Assembly: GCF_000699445.3 (NCBI RefSeq)
Contig: NC_067202.1
Location: 16,215,644 to 16,279,643, forward strand
Direction: 5' to 3'
DNA from: Schistosoma haematobium
Lineage: Eukaryota; Platyhelminthes; Trematoda; Strigeidida; Schistosomatidae
Length of the DNA stretch: 64,000 bases
Made by a program: the position numbers and the translations under genes. Of this stretch, positions 21,225 through 32,000 are shown piece after piece; positions within the stretch are counted from its first letter, which is position 1; the number at the start of each line of letters is the position of its first letter. Under the pieces are notes generated by a model. That model worked only from the letters and a program-made list of their open reading frames with translations, did not search any database and had not been told where the DNA came from.

Positions 21225-23950
21225 ATCCGAGTTAATAACAAGCGATGATAGTCTACTAACTTTAGAAGTCATGCCGCGCGATCCCTACAGCGCGCCGGTT
21301 TCATCGACCTTCAGATATTCAATATTTCGCCACGAGCTTGTATAAACCGATTGCTATCTGGGGAAGACCCTCGTTTCGGTGAGGCTCGGCGTACTCAATA
21401 TGCTGAATGCCGTTACCAGTTATACAATTCGTATCTGCTCCACCCCGTCCCAATATCTGGCGAGCTAATATTCCGGAAATCAGAAACCGTGCTATCTCGA
21501 CCGATTGGTCGGTCGACGCGGATGGATTGATCGAAAATGAATGGAATAAGTTAAAGGCTACATTTGAGTCCGTAACGTCGCCGTTTATCCCATGGTCAGC
21601 ACGTAAGCTATCACATTGCCCTCCATGGATTAATAAGGAAACCCGGAAGGTGTTAAAGCGTAGAAACATTTCTGGGACTTATTCTTGTTGACAGGTCATG
21701 CACCATTTAAGCGTGAGTATCAAAAATACCGTAATATCTGTAAGAAAACCATAGCGAAATCCCGTACCACTTACGAACGACAGTTAGTATATGATAGCCG
21801 TACTTGTCCGAAACGATTGTTTTCGTATGTTAAACGGCAAATGAAACGTAGTGATGGTATTCCCCCGTTGCTGTTACACGAAAATTCAGAATTACTAGCT
21901 GAATCAGATCGAGCAAAAGCTGAGACTTTTTCAGATTATTTTAGCGAAGTCTTCTCTACGTTTATTGTAACAAGTACTTGTCCCACTCACACCGAGATAC
22001 CAACCATTGAATCCGTACAGGTGACTGAGGAAACTGTCCTTCCGTTGATAACTAACCTCAAACCTGGTAAGATACCGGGCCCTGACGGGTTACATCCACG
22101 GTTGCTGTCATCTCTTGCGGACATTATTTCAAAACCGCTTGCGACACTCTTCAACATGTCCCTCTCACTCGCCCAACTCCCTAGAGATTGGAAGGACGCT
22201 ATAGTTAGTCCTATATTTAAGGACGGTAAGCGACAGATAGTATATAACTACCGGCCTGTCAGTCTAACTAGCATAGTCGTTAAGTTACTCGAAAAGATAA
22301 TTCGGGTTAGGTTGCTAAGCCACATAGATTTACACAATCTGTTAGCTCCTGAGCAACACGGATTTCGTAACAAGCGTTCATGCTTGACTAACTTGCTTAT
22401 TGCGAGGGAGGATTGGACAGCAGCCCTAGATCACGGTCTGTCTGTCGACGTGATATTCGTAGATTTTAGCAAAGCATTTGACAGGGTTTCACACGTAGGT
22501 CTTATGCAGAAGCTCACGAGCTTCGGAATAATAGGTACTGTACATGCGTGGATAGGAAATTTCTTATGTGACCGCAGACAGAGAGTTAGGGTCAATGGAA
22601 CGCTATCCGATTGGAAGCCGGTCAAAAGTGGTGTACCCCAAGGCACCATCTTAGGCCCTCTGCTCTTCCTTCTCTACGTTAATGAGTTACCACTGTTACT
22701 TAGGTCGTCGACATTATTGTTTGCAGATGATGTAAAAATCTGGAGAACAATAAAAAGTGCGGCTGATCATGTGGATCTGTAGAACTATGGTCTACTATGA
22801 TATTAGTACTGCTCTAATAATAGACCTAATCCTAAAATTGTAGATTTGTCATGATATAACTGCCTAATCTATAAGATCTTACGTGGAAGTCACATCATCG
22901 ACTACACCAACTCACTGTATCGTATCAATTACCAATACATGATGTAGAACAAGGTTAGGCTAGAGAAGGAACAATATATTTAATATGAATAGAAGATATA
23001 AGGTAATATTCAGATGGACCACGCCTGCATGGCCGAGCCATGCCAACCGATCAACTCCAGTCCATTCAATTCATTGTTCGCGCCTTTTCCATTGTTAGGT
23101 ATTTCTCTGCGTTAAATATTGAATATCTATTTTCTGAGCAGTCTCGTGTTCACAGCTTTGTGGATTGTGTGGCTATTGTCCAATGCCACTACAGATCTTC
23201 AAGCTGATTTAGACGATTTAGTTAGATGGGCTCGAGAGTGGGGCTTAGAAATTAATGCTAGGAAGAGTGTACTAATGCACGTCGGTCACGGTAATAGTTA
23301 CCGTTACACTATTGAGGGTAAACCTCTTCCATGCGTTCAAGAGCATAAGGACTTAGGAGTAATATTAAGTCATGACTTTAAAACAACTGCGCATTGCAAA
23401 GCAGCCGCTGTCAAAGTTTTTCGTGCGTTATGGTCACTTCGCCGAGCGTTCAAATCTTTTGACGAGGAAACGTTTCGAATTTTATATCCCATATATGTTA
23501 GACCACATTTAGAGTACTGTATACAAGCAGCTAGCCCGTGTCTAGTAAAGGATACTAACTCCCTTGAGCGTGTCCAGAGTGTGGGAACGAAATTAGTGAA
23601 GGGTCTTTCTAGTCTCCCTTACGACGAGCGCTTAAAACGCCTAAATCTTTTCCCCTTGTCGTATCGTAGGACACGAGGTGACCTTAAACTGGCATTTCGT
23701 ATCTTTAATTATGATTTGGGTGTTAATATGTCTTATCTTTATGCTCTCTCCAGCACTAATAATCTCCGAGGTCATAGCAAGAAGGTTCATAAACCACGAT
23801 CTAATAAACTTAAAGTGGGATCCCGTTTTTCTCATCGAGTAGTCAATCATTGGAACGCCTTACCCGAACAAGTGGTATCATCCCCATCAGTGAATACTTT
23901 CAAGGAAAAGCTGGACCTTCACTGGAAAGCAATGTGTCAGGATTAACACA
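21225..23950 (+). mobile_element. CR1/Perere-3-like non-LTR element interrupted by a solo LTR
   Basis: 5'-truncated. Frame-broken endonuclease tail at 21241-21690, then a long RT frame at 21685-22777 with KPGKIPGPDGLHPRL, FVDFSKAFDRVSH, KSGVPQGTILGPLLFLLYVN and LLFADDVKIW, the catalytic FADD box. After the LTR insertion the frame resumes at 23198 with LQADLDDLVRWAREWGLEIN, DLGVILSHDF, RPHLEYCIQA and SYRRTRGDLKLAFRIF through the C-terminus at 23946. Otherwise well preserved, which suggests a fairly recent copy. Lies between WDR75 and PLEKHA8. Confidence 0.9.
22778..23193. mobile_element. Solo LTR (416 bp) with GATC target duplication
   Basis: Starts TGTAGAACTATGG and ends GCCACTACA (TGTAG/CTACA inverted termini), flanked by GATC at 22774-22777 and 23194-23197. 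Excising it and one GATC restores the RT frame between DHVDL and QADLDDL, confirmed by the related copy at 25320-25370. 4-bp duplications fit Ty3/gypsy integrases. Confidence 0.85.
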
Positions 23951-24240
23951 GGTTCATCAACCTACTATCCTTATTACTGAAGACTGAAGACCTATCATTC
24001 TTATAAAGCTCATTGACAATAATCCTAGGTGCTGGAGACTTTCATCATAAGATTTGTATCAGCGCTATCATCCACTTTGTTGCCCGTCTCTATACTTGGT
24101 CTGAAAGATTAGTCTCTTTCAAAGATATGAGGTGCGCAAGGGTTGTGCACTTCAAGGTACGGCCGTGAGTATTTTTCAAAAGATCTAGCAGAAATTCCAG
24201 GGTGATTGCGCCGATAAGTATTCGCGTAAGTTTAATAATT

Positions 24241-24756
24241 GAGTTTACCTCATACACATCCACTTTACAATTTGAAGTGCTGTCCAGGCTACTAGCTCAG
24301 GATCATGCGCTAAAGTGACCATTAGGAGCAGATTTCCGTAGGATTGCAAGTGCTTTGTGTCAAGTGAAGTAGGATACCTGACGCGCGTTTCAAAAAGGGC
24401 AGTAATTTTGTACTTGCTTTGATTAGCTTTGGTTTTGTGTACTTGTTGCATCAACGGCATTCTTGGTCCACTTTAACTAAAGTATTTCGATTAAGGTTTG
24501 AAGTCTTGATAAACTTTGTCTTGTGGTACCCTCTTTCTCTTTGACTGACACTTGTGTTCATATTGTGTTCTAAACATTCTTAGTCTGATTGCAATGGTTG
24601 GTTGTAGACAATCAAACTGTTTGTTCCCTGTCGAGGGAGGAATGCAGTGCGACGAGTGAAATAGGTGGTTCCATAAGATGTGTACCCGTTTAAGTCCCGC
24701 CGCATAAAGAATATACTCGAAGACTAACCCGCATTGGCTTGAAATGATTCGCGACA
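24241..24756. other. Unassigned intergenic segment
   Basis: A 71-codon minus-strand frame (24245-24460) ends at an AG/GTAAAC donor-like site, and another 88-codon frame covers 24491-24757. Neither resembles a family I recognise. The first could hold missing WDR75 5' sequence, but no blade motif is visible. Confidence 0.2.
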
Positions 24757-25480
24757 CTCTTTAACAAATCCCCTTCACTCGCTCAACTCTCCAAAGATTG
24801 GAAAGACTCTATAGTCAGTTCCATATTTAAGAATGGTCAGAGGCAGATCGTATCTAACTACCGGTCTGTCAGTTTAACTAGCATAGTCGTTAAGTTACTT
24901 GAAAAGATAGTTTGGGTTAAGACACTAAATCACATAGATTCGCACAATCTCTTAACTCACGAGCAACATGGGTTTCGTAACAAGCGTTCATGCTTGACTA
25001 ACTCACTTATTGTGGGAGAGGATTGGACAACAACCCTAGATAACGGTCTGTCTGTATTTGATAGTGTTTAACACTTTAGCCTTATGCAAAAACCTTTGAG
25101 CTTCGGAATAACAGGTGTACAGGAATGGATAAGAAACTTTTTATGTGACCGCAGACAGAGGGTGGGGATCAATGAAACGATATCTGAATGGAAACCGGTC
25201 GAAATTGGTGTACCCCAAGGCATCAACTTGGGCCCCCTACTTTTCTTTCTCTACGCTAGTGAATTACCGCTGTTGCTTAAGTCGTCGACATTATTGTTTG
25301 TGGATGCAAAAATCTGGAGAACAATATGAAGTGAGGCTGATCATTTGGATCTCCAAGCTGACTTAGATGAATTAGTTAGATGAGCTAGAGGTTGGGCCCT
25401 AGAAGTTAATTCTAGGAAGAGTGTGTTCATGCACATCGAATAGGGTAATGTTTATAATTGAACTATTGATGTTACATCAC
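24757..25480 (+). mobile_element. CR1/Perere-3-like fragment, degenerate
   Basis: Aligned with 22150-23290: CTCGCTCAACTCTCCAAAGA, ACCGGTCTGTCAGTTTAACTAG, SFGITGVQEWIRNFLCDRRQ, GVPQGINLGPLLFFLYAS. A ~60-bp deletion removes FVDFSKAFDRV; several stops and a deletion in FADD (FVDAKIW). Confidence 0.85.
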
Positions 25481-26755
25481 TTTCACGCGTTCAAGAAAAC
25501 CTAATATGCGTCAAACTATCTATTAGTCTGACGATACAAAAAACCAATCATTATTTTCCTCGCTCACAAAGCAGGAGTGTTCTGCGCTTGCATGCTTCTC
25601 GTGTATTAGATTGGCATGAAGGATTTCTCATGAATTTCAGTGATACTGTGCTTGCTGATAAAAAAGGTCTTCAGCCATTAGCTCTGATACACTGCATAGT
25701 ATCACTAACCACATACTCAAAACAATCCAAAATGAAGTTAGTTACTGAGTATGAGTAAGTAGTACAGTGTAAAACACAGGAGTAACTGAGCTATATAGAG
25801 ATGAAGAACAAACGTATAAACACTGTCATATAACTGTGATTGACAGAACTCAGTTAGCCCACATCGTTTGGTTTGTCATGAAGACTCATATAGTGTCTCT
25901 AACTTGTTATATTTTAGATGGGCTTACTGTTAATTAGAGAGTGATTGATAAATGCACGCCTTGAGAAAGAGTTCAAAACACACGACAATAAAGGAATAAC
26001 TGATAATGACACTTAATCCTCACAGGAAACCACATTTTTTGTCATTATTTTTCTAAAGCCTCAATGTTCGTTTTCTCGGGGAAAACTTAAAATCTTCTTC
26101 TTAAGGTATAACTTTAACAATTATTCGTTTGGAATCTCTTAGCACACAATAATTTTACCTTGTTTCAAAGTTTTTCTGACTATTTATCACAAGAACGTGC
26201 CTTCTTCGTCTGTTTACCAACTAATTCTTCTTGTAAAACCGTCTTTTGGATTAGTCGGGATTACAACAAGAATGAGAAATATATCATCCTGCTATTTGAG
26301 TCAAAGATTTTATTGCACAAATACACTTTTTCCCAAGGCATATTGTCTATGCATAATACCATTACCATTCCCACTACTCTAACACGCGTCTCGATAATTT
26401 CATTGAGTTGAACTAATGTGATATGACAAATTAAATGGATGTACATGCATGTTCGATTCTGGTTTGTTTAAGACTGACAGAATAAAATCTAGGCGAGAAG
26501 TTATCACAGTCGGGTCTAAGACATGTCAATAACTCATGACAGCGCACCAGTATGTTTTTTATAAGACCTAAATATTATGCACAGATTAGTACAGACTATT
26601 GACCATAAATACCGTTAAACTTAGAAAAGTATCCAAAGTGTATTAAAAATTTTACGATATTAGGATAGAATCAAACCAGCACTGAAGTATTAGACAGATA
26701 TCACACTAGTCAGTACCTATTTATAAATCGATTGCAAATATTTCAACTTTAAATG
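25481..26755. other. Intergenic, no gene seen
   Basis: AT-rich. Open frames at 26160-26446 overlap on both strands and show no motifs. No repeat recognised. Confidence 0.4.
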
Positions 26756-26759
26756 TGAG

Positions 26760-26985
26760 TAGCGATTCGAATAGACCAGTGGTAACAGCTCCGACTGCGA
26801 GGCTAAGCGACAAGGATTCAGACCCGACATGTAATATGAACTGCCTCAAGGTTACAGATACAGTTTAACAACTACTACCAGCCACTACGAAGCCTATCGT
26901 CTTTAGAGGATTAGATATACACCACCTCCAATCACGTGACATCTTGACATGGTGTTATATCCCAATGAGAATAATGAATGGTAAC
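26760..26985 (+). repeat. tRNA-headed SINE ('SINE2'), partial
   Basis: Head GAATAGACCAGTGGTAACAG and GATTCAGACCC resemble decayed Pol III A and B boxes; the middle (GGTTACAGATACAGTTTAAC) matches 35395-35420. It runs directly into the LTR-like repeat. Confidence 0.6.
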
Positions 26986-27229
26986 TGTCGGAATGTATTT
27001 CTGGACTAATAATATACATATATTATTATTGTGTAATTGTTAAGTAACTAAAGTATTCATATTCAGGTTCCTCTTATCATAAGCTTTGTTTTGACTTATG
27101 AACTATTATTATACGATTTACTATTATCGAGTTATGCCCAGTCTATTAATTACAGTCCCCTACATTAACAGCTACCTTTGGCAGGATCTTGTACAAATGC
27201 GTATTTTCTATTTTGTGGTGTAATGTGGT
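26986..27229 (+). repeat. LTR-like repeat, 5' part
   Basis: Starts TGTCGGAATG and shares GACTAATAATATAC and TTACAGTCCCCTACATTAACAG-type blocks with 39830-40310 and 41835-42272. Resembles a gypsy LTR of Boudicca type by general appearance only. Interrupted at 27229. Confidence 0.6.
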
Positions 27230-27699
27230 TGATGGGGTGGTCCAGAAAACTTTTCGCAAAAGACAAGAAAGGTTCAGCAATCACTAAGACGCATTTTATC
27301 TAATCAGCGTTCACTAGAAGTTTAGCCAGAAACATCAAGAAAGTGAAAAGTCACATGTAGAGTTTCTGATTGGCTGATTACTATACCGCTACTATGTTTA
27401 GTAGCATTCCAGAATTTTCGGGAAACCCAAGGACATCTAAAATAGGATAAAAACCCTATATTTGTGGTGGACCAGACGATGTATAAACGTGGAGATAGGC
27501 CTGGCAAGCTTATTTACAAAATAAGCTTGTCGGGTCTATCTCCACATATTTTCTATACTAGAAAGAACCTTTGGAGTAAAGTACTTCTCGCATATTTTGC
27601 GACTTTTCTCTCGTGTTCAGGTCGCTGTGTAGTTCTAGCTTGGGGGTTACGAGAATAGCTTAGGAACCGAGTATAGTGTTCAATTAGCAAGATTTATCA
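27230..27699. mobile_element. Solo LTR (470 bp) with GTGGT target duplication
   Basis: Starts TGATGGGG and ends GATTTATCA (TGAT/ATCA), flanked by GTGGT at 27225-27229 and 27700-27704. The empty site is visible in the paralogous repeats at 40050 and 42070. Contains a TATA-like TATAAA at 27482 and a 26-bp hairpin just downstream. Family not identified. Confidence 0.85.
27489..27545 (+). other. 26-bp stem hairpin inside solo LTR
   Basis: Arms GTGGAGATAGGCCTGG... and ...CGGGTCTATCTCCAC close with a short ACAA-type loop. The only three mismatches in DNA would be G-U pairs in plus-strand RNA, so the fold is complete at RNA level. It begins two bases after TATAAA. Confidence 0.75.
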
Positions 27700-27704
27700 G
27701 TGGT

Positions 27705-27920
27705 TTGTTTGGTTTGTACATAAACGCAGTATGTTTGAAAACCATTATTCATATGTCAGAGGCTGAGATCGGTGTTCTGGACTCGAACAGGTAGGGTTAG
27801 GCAGGAAGAAGGATCGATAAGGACTTCAGATTGTTCGTACGAGTTTATACGTCATTGGTCCAGTCGATAAGTCATTGTTCTCCTTATTAGCGGTATCATT
27901 ACATTACATATTAATGGGAC
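27705..27920 (+). repeat. LTR-like repeat, 3' part
   Basis: Resumes TTGTTTGGTTTGTACATAAAC and continues GAGGCTGAGATCGGTGTTCT and GGACCGATAAG-like blocks shared with 29130-29340 and 42110-42270. Confidence 0.6.
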
Positions 27921-27954
27921 ACAAGGCCACAAGTTATAAAAACATGGTTCATAT

Positions 27955-28045
27955 GATGTCAAGTCATTTAGACTAATAGTCACATTGTAACTTGGTGGAT
28001 ATAATTCAATCAGTATTAAACAAAAAGGACTAAATCATCATGATT
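27955..28045 (+). repeat. SINE2 3' end
   Basis: ATGTCAAGTCATTTAGACTA and CATTGTAACTTGGTGGATA match the tail of 35515-35600 and 44105-44190. Confidence 0.6.
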
Positions 28046-28269
28046 GATAGATTAATTATAAATAAGTTGGTAAATACACATAAATTCGTGTACATAAAAT
28101 CTGGATATAATATTGATAGAGTGAATAAAAAATACATAAAATTTCATTGAAATAACTGACAGAATAAACTCTTACGCAACAAATTCTATCATGACAATGA
28201 CAATAATTATATATATATGGGTAGATGTAGAGCGTTGGCAACTAAAACATATTAAATGGGGAGCATAGT

Positions 28270-28540
28270 GAAAATTACCCCCCCCCATCTTTCCCTCTCA
28301 CTTTCTCTCTTTTAAGTGTACACATACGAACACAAACAAACAAACAAAACATGAAATGATTGATCCCACCACTTACTCTTTCAATCTGTAGTTTAAATAT
28401 GCTTATGAATGAAGAGAGAGAGAAAAAACACAATAAAGAATACATCGAGTAAAAAAACAAGAAAAATAAAAGAAAAAAAAGGAAATAACAAACACACAAA
28501 CAAAAAGACAACACATATAAACAAAAAAATTAAAAAAAAG
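28270..28540. repeat. Low-complexity pyrimidine/A-rich tract
   Basis: Includes a C9 run at 28280, CT-rich and CAAA-repeat segments. The 79-codon antisense frame of Leu, Phe and Cys is a composition artefact. Lies just downstream of the PLEKHA8 poly(A) candidate. Confidence 0.7.
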
Positions 28541-28583
28541 AGACTGTACATAGAAAAATAATTTTAAATGAATAGTTTATGTG

Positions 28584-28589
28584 TTTATT
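28584..28589 (-). promoter_or_regulatory. Candidate poly(A) signal of PLEKHA8
   Basis: AATAAA on the minus strand about 155 nt after the PLEKHA8 stop codon, the first canonical hexamer I noticed downstream. The 3' UTR between is purine-rich on the coding strand. Confidence 0.45.
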
Positions 28590-28741
28590 ATTGATATTAG
28601 AAACAGCCATAACATATAAAAACAAAGTAAGGAATGTGTTCAATGTAAACAACGAAATCACACTGATATGATGAGGATTAAAGAAGATAAAGTTATGAAA
28701 CAGACCGCCCTCTCCCTCCTTATTCCCTCTTACTCTCTATA

Positions 28742-29023
28742 TTAATAACTTTCTGACCCAGTGAATATACGATTTAAATCTAAACTGGCTAAAAGACCTT
28801 CGATTAATGTTAAGAAACGACCTAATGCTTCGGAATAACGTGTAGCATCTGATTTTAATTGAATATATGCCTCTGGATAACGTATTAATAATGATTTAGT
28901 TTCATTGAAAGACCCAAGATGTAATCCAGTCGGTGAAGTGATTGACGATGGTATTGTTTCTGGATTATCCATTAATAATAATTCAAGTAAGTATAAACGT
29001 GAAGGAAGTGATTGTATAATAAC
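28742..29023 (-). CDS. PLEKHA8: PLEKHA8 last exon (end of GLTP domain)
   Basis: 282 nt after a long pyrimidine tract and TTTAG acceptor, phase 0, ending TAA. It encodes [16 protein letters not shown] and [20 protein letters not shown], corresponding to the last GLTP helices (human ALRAAPSYEDFVAAL and LSLYLPAMEKQLAILD). Confidence 0.9.
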   Translation of the reverse strand, partial: VIIQSLPSRLYLLELLLMDNPETIPSSITSPTGLHLGSFNETKSLLIRYPEAYIQLKSDATRYSEALGRFLTLIEGLLASLDLNRIFTGSESY

Positions 29024-32000
29024 CTAAAGAAAAAAAATAAAAGAGAATGAAAGAGATGAGAAGAATTTCGCAAGAGGAAATCTTGTAAAAATGTATATTT
29101 TCTATTTCATGGTATGATATGGTCGGTCTTGGTTTGTACATAACCCAAGCATGTCTGAAATACATGATTTATATCATAGAGGCTGAGGTTGGTGTTCTTG
29201 ACCCAACAGACAGATATAGGCAAGAAGAAGGACCGATAAGGTCTCTAGACTGGACTGCTCGTGCTTGTTTTACGCGTCATTGATCCGGTCGATAAATCAC
29301 TGTTCTCAAATTGGCGGTATCATTATGTTATACAATGGATAGGGGCACAAACTCACAAGTTATAACAATTTCAACCATTCCTCACAATCTAATATGAATT
29401 ATACTCATTCACTATTGATGAATAAAGTTCGAGAATAATAAACTCTAAAAGTGTTCTAGTTGATGTTGAGAATTATTGAAAGCACAAAATAGTGACAGAA
29501 AACTGATTTGATTGGATTGTTGGTCTATGAAATAGTGTGTATTTTTTAAAAAAAGAACAAAGTTTGGACAAATCTTACCGGACAATTTTATAGTTGGACT
29601 ATGCTGTATAAATCATTAAATGATCTTCAAATTATTAGGTTTATATTGGCAAAGAAATACTAATAATTCTTTTTTAATCAAACGATAAAGACTATACTAT
29701 GTGCGTGCTACTTATATTGATATAAGTAGTATATGACGCGAGTCAGGAATGTAATGTCTGGCAGCAAAAGATGGGGAAGATCAAGAAAGAAAGAGTGGGA
29801 ATAGAGAGCAATTAGTATGGAAATTCAAGAACAACGAAGATCGAGACAATTATTGAACATTTTGCAAATTAAGTATTATAGTATGGGTTTTCTATTTTAC
29901 CAAGTAACTTGTTGAGGCTAATGTCCTCAATATCTGACTCCAATAAATAATATCCCGTAAAATGAGTATTTTAGGTAGGCTTAATCTCCTAGTAGAATTA
30001 CGGATTTACTCGAGATTATTCAGAAGCCTGAAGACCAGTTGTAAAGATAGTTTATTGTTAATGATTAATAAAAATCCGCAAGCGCGCATCGAGCAAGCGC
30101 ACGATGAAACAAAGTGAGTGAGTGTGTGTGTGTGTTTAAAATCCATATATATTTTTGGGAATTAATCGGGTGTGGATAAATTATCGATCATCTCACATTG
30201 CAACCAATAGGAGGATAGCTTAAGAGTTAATGTACAGACATGCATTCGATCATACACATCGAAATTAACATGGTGAATTAAGAGTCTGAAATGCACACAG
30301 AAATTAACATGATGAATTAAGTGTCTGAGTTACAATGAGTAGACAAATGATACAGTGGTCAAATGGGCTTGCCACAAACTCTATAACTTTGTGCTAAATA
30401 TAATTCGATTGTCCCCACCCTTGTTCTGATCACTACAATTGGAGCGATATACTTCTTGTAAGATAGTTAAAGGTGGTGGATAGGAAAACCTGTTTGACCT
30501 AGATTTCATACTATTTGGTACTAGCTATCAGTAAAGTGTACATGTAATCTTAAGTGGACTCGTCAGAATAGTATATTCCCACTGTTTAAGAGAGTGATGA
30601 TACTCAAACGAGTTAACGTAGTGTAACTCAGTGTTACAATAAGAAAAGCTGTAATTAAGCTATTTTAGACAAATACTAACATCGATTCATTATACTGAGT
30701 AGTGAACAATGTTAGTTTGTCTTGTCCAATTAATGACTAAATTTGATTATTTAAGCTGGAATGTGACTAAGATTATTATTCAACACAAAAACTACATCCA
30801 GAATTTCTCGTTGTATTCGGTCATCTAAAAAACATTCATGCGACTCACATATTTATTTATTTGAACACATAAATATTGGTGCAATAGAGCACCAAATATA
30901 TATGCGCCACACCATATTTGTGTGTGTGTGGGCTGTAATACTGCCCGGGTGCCCAAACCGAAACAGGTGGTTTTCTTAGGGGGCCACACCCCGAGTCTTT
31001 GACTTAAAGGTCTGATCCACAAGGCAGTGGTGCATCGTGAGGAGATGCAGTCCCATGGTAGCCGGTGACCAACGATTGGTTCATACATTTGTTCACGCAG
31101 GATACTGGAGCCCATGTGCACCATTGGTTTGGAATCCGGTTAAAACGCCGGACATTCGCTTTTCGTCCTTTCATTTTCGTAAACGACACCCCCGCCACGA
31201 GAAGGCAGTGAGTAGGACTTCCCTGACAGAGGCTGTATACGCGTGGCCGTGTGGGAGCATTTCGAGAGGGAGGGCGAGCCCACCCCACTCTCGGCCATAC
31301 CAGGGCATTTGGGGGCCACTTACATATTGAGTAACCCTAATCCAATTATGTAAATTTGTAATTTTGTATTTGAAGGAATTAGTGATATGGTTAGTCGGGT
31401 GTCCAAACCAAAGTGTATGGAACGATTTTGAACACTGTAATCTATTTATTGAGAGCTAAGAACTTTTATGATTAACCTATCACTCTACGATTATCATCAA
31501 TTCAACTAACTATACAGGTAACCAAGGTCACAGAGACCTTCATCAATTTCATTTCACATTATATTTAATTAATATGAATAAAACAGATAATTCTATTGTT
31601 TATTCAAATGTAAACATCAAATGACTACTTACCATAGCCATACCTCGTACAGACCATGAATGAAAAGGTCGTAAACATCGTGTATACGCTTCATTTGCTA
31701 TGGTAACAAGGCTTGTATCAGGATTCAATGTATTATTAATAAGTGAAGATGGATCCGGTGAACAGAATAAATGATGAATAAATTCTCTGACAAAATTCAA
31801 CCATCTATATAATGAATAATTAAAAATAACAAATACATCACTCTATGACATGGTCACAGAGAAACTTAATTTTACTACAGTAAAAGGTTTAATTTGATTA
31901 AATAATCATAATTAGAGGTAAAACTATATGATACCGACGGACTTGAGGAATCAATCCAAATTAAGCTAGACGATAGGAGAATTAAGAACGCTATCGCGTG

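Noticed and set aside
24245..24460. 71-codon minus-strand ORF as the first exon of WDR75
   Set aside because: It ends at a donor-like site but shows no resemblance to the WDR75 N-terminus or any WD blade.
28275..28514. Cysteine- and phenylalanine-rich small secreted protein
   Set aside because: Arises from a CT/CAAA low-complexity tract; no start context or homology.
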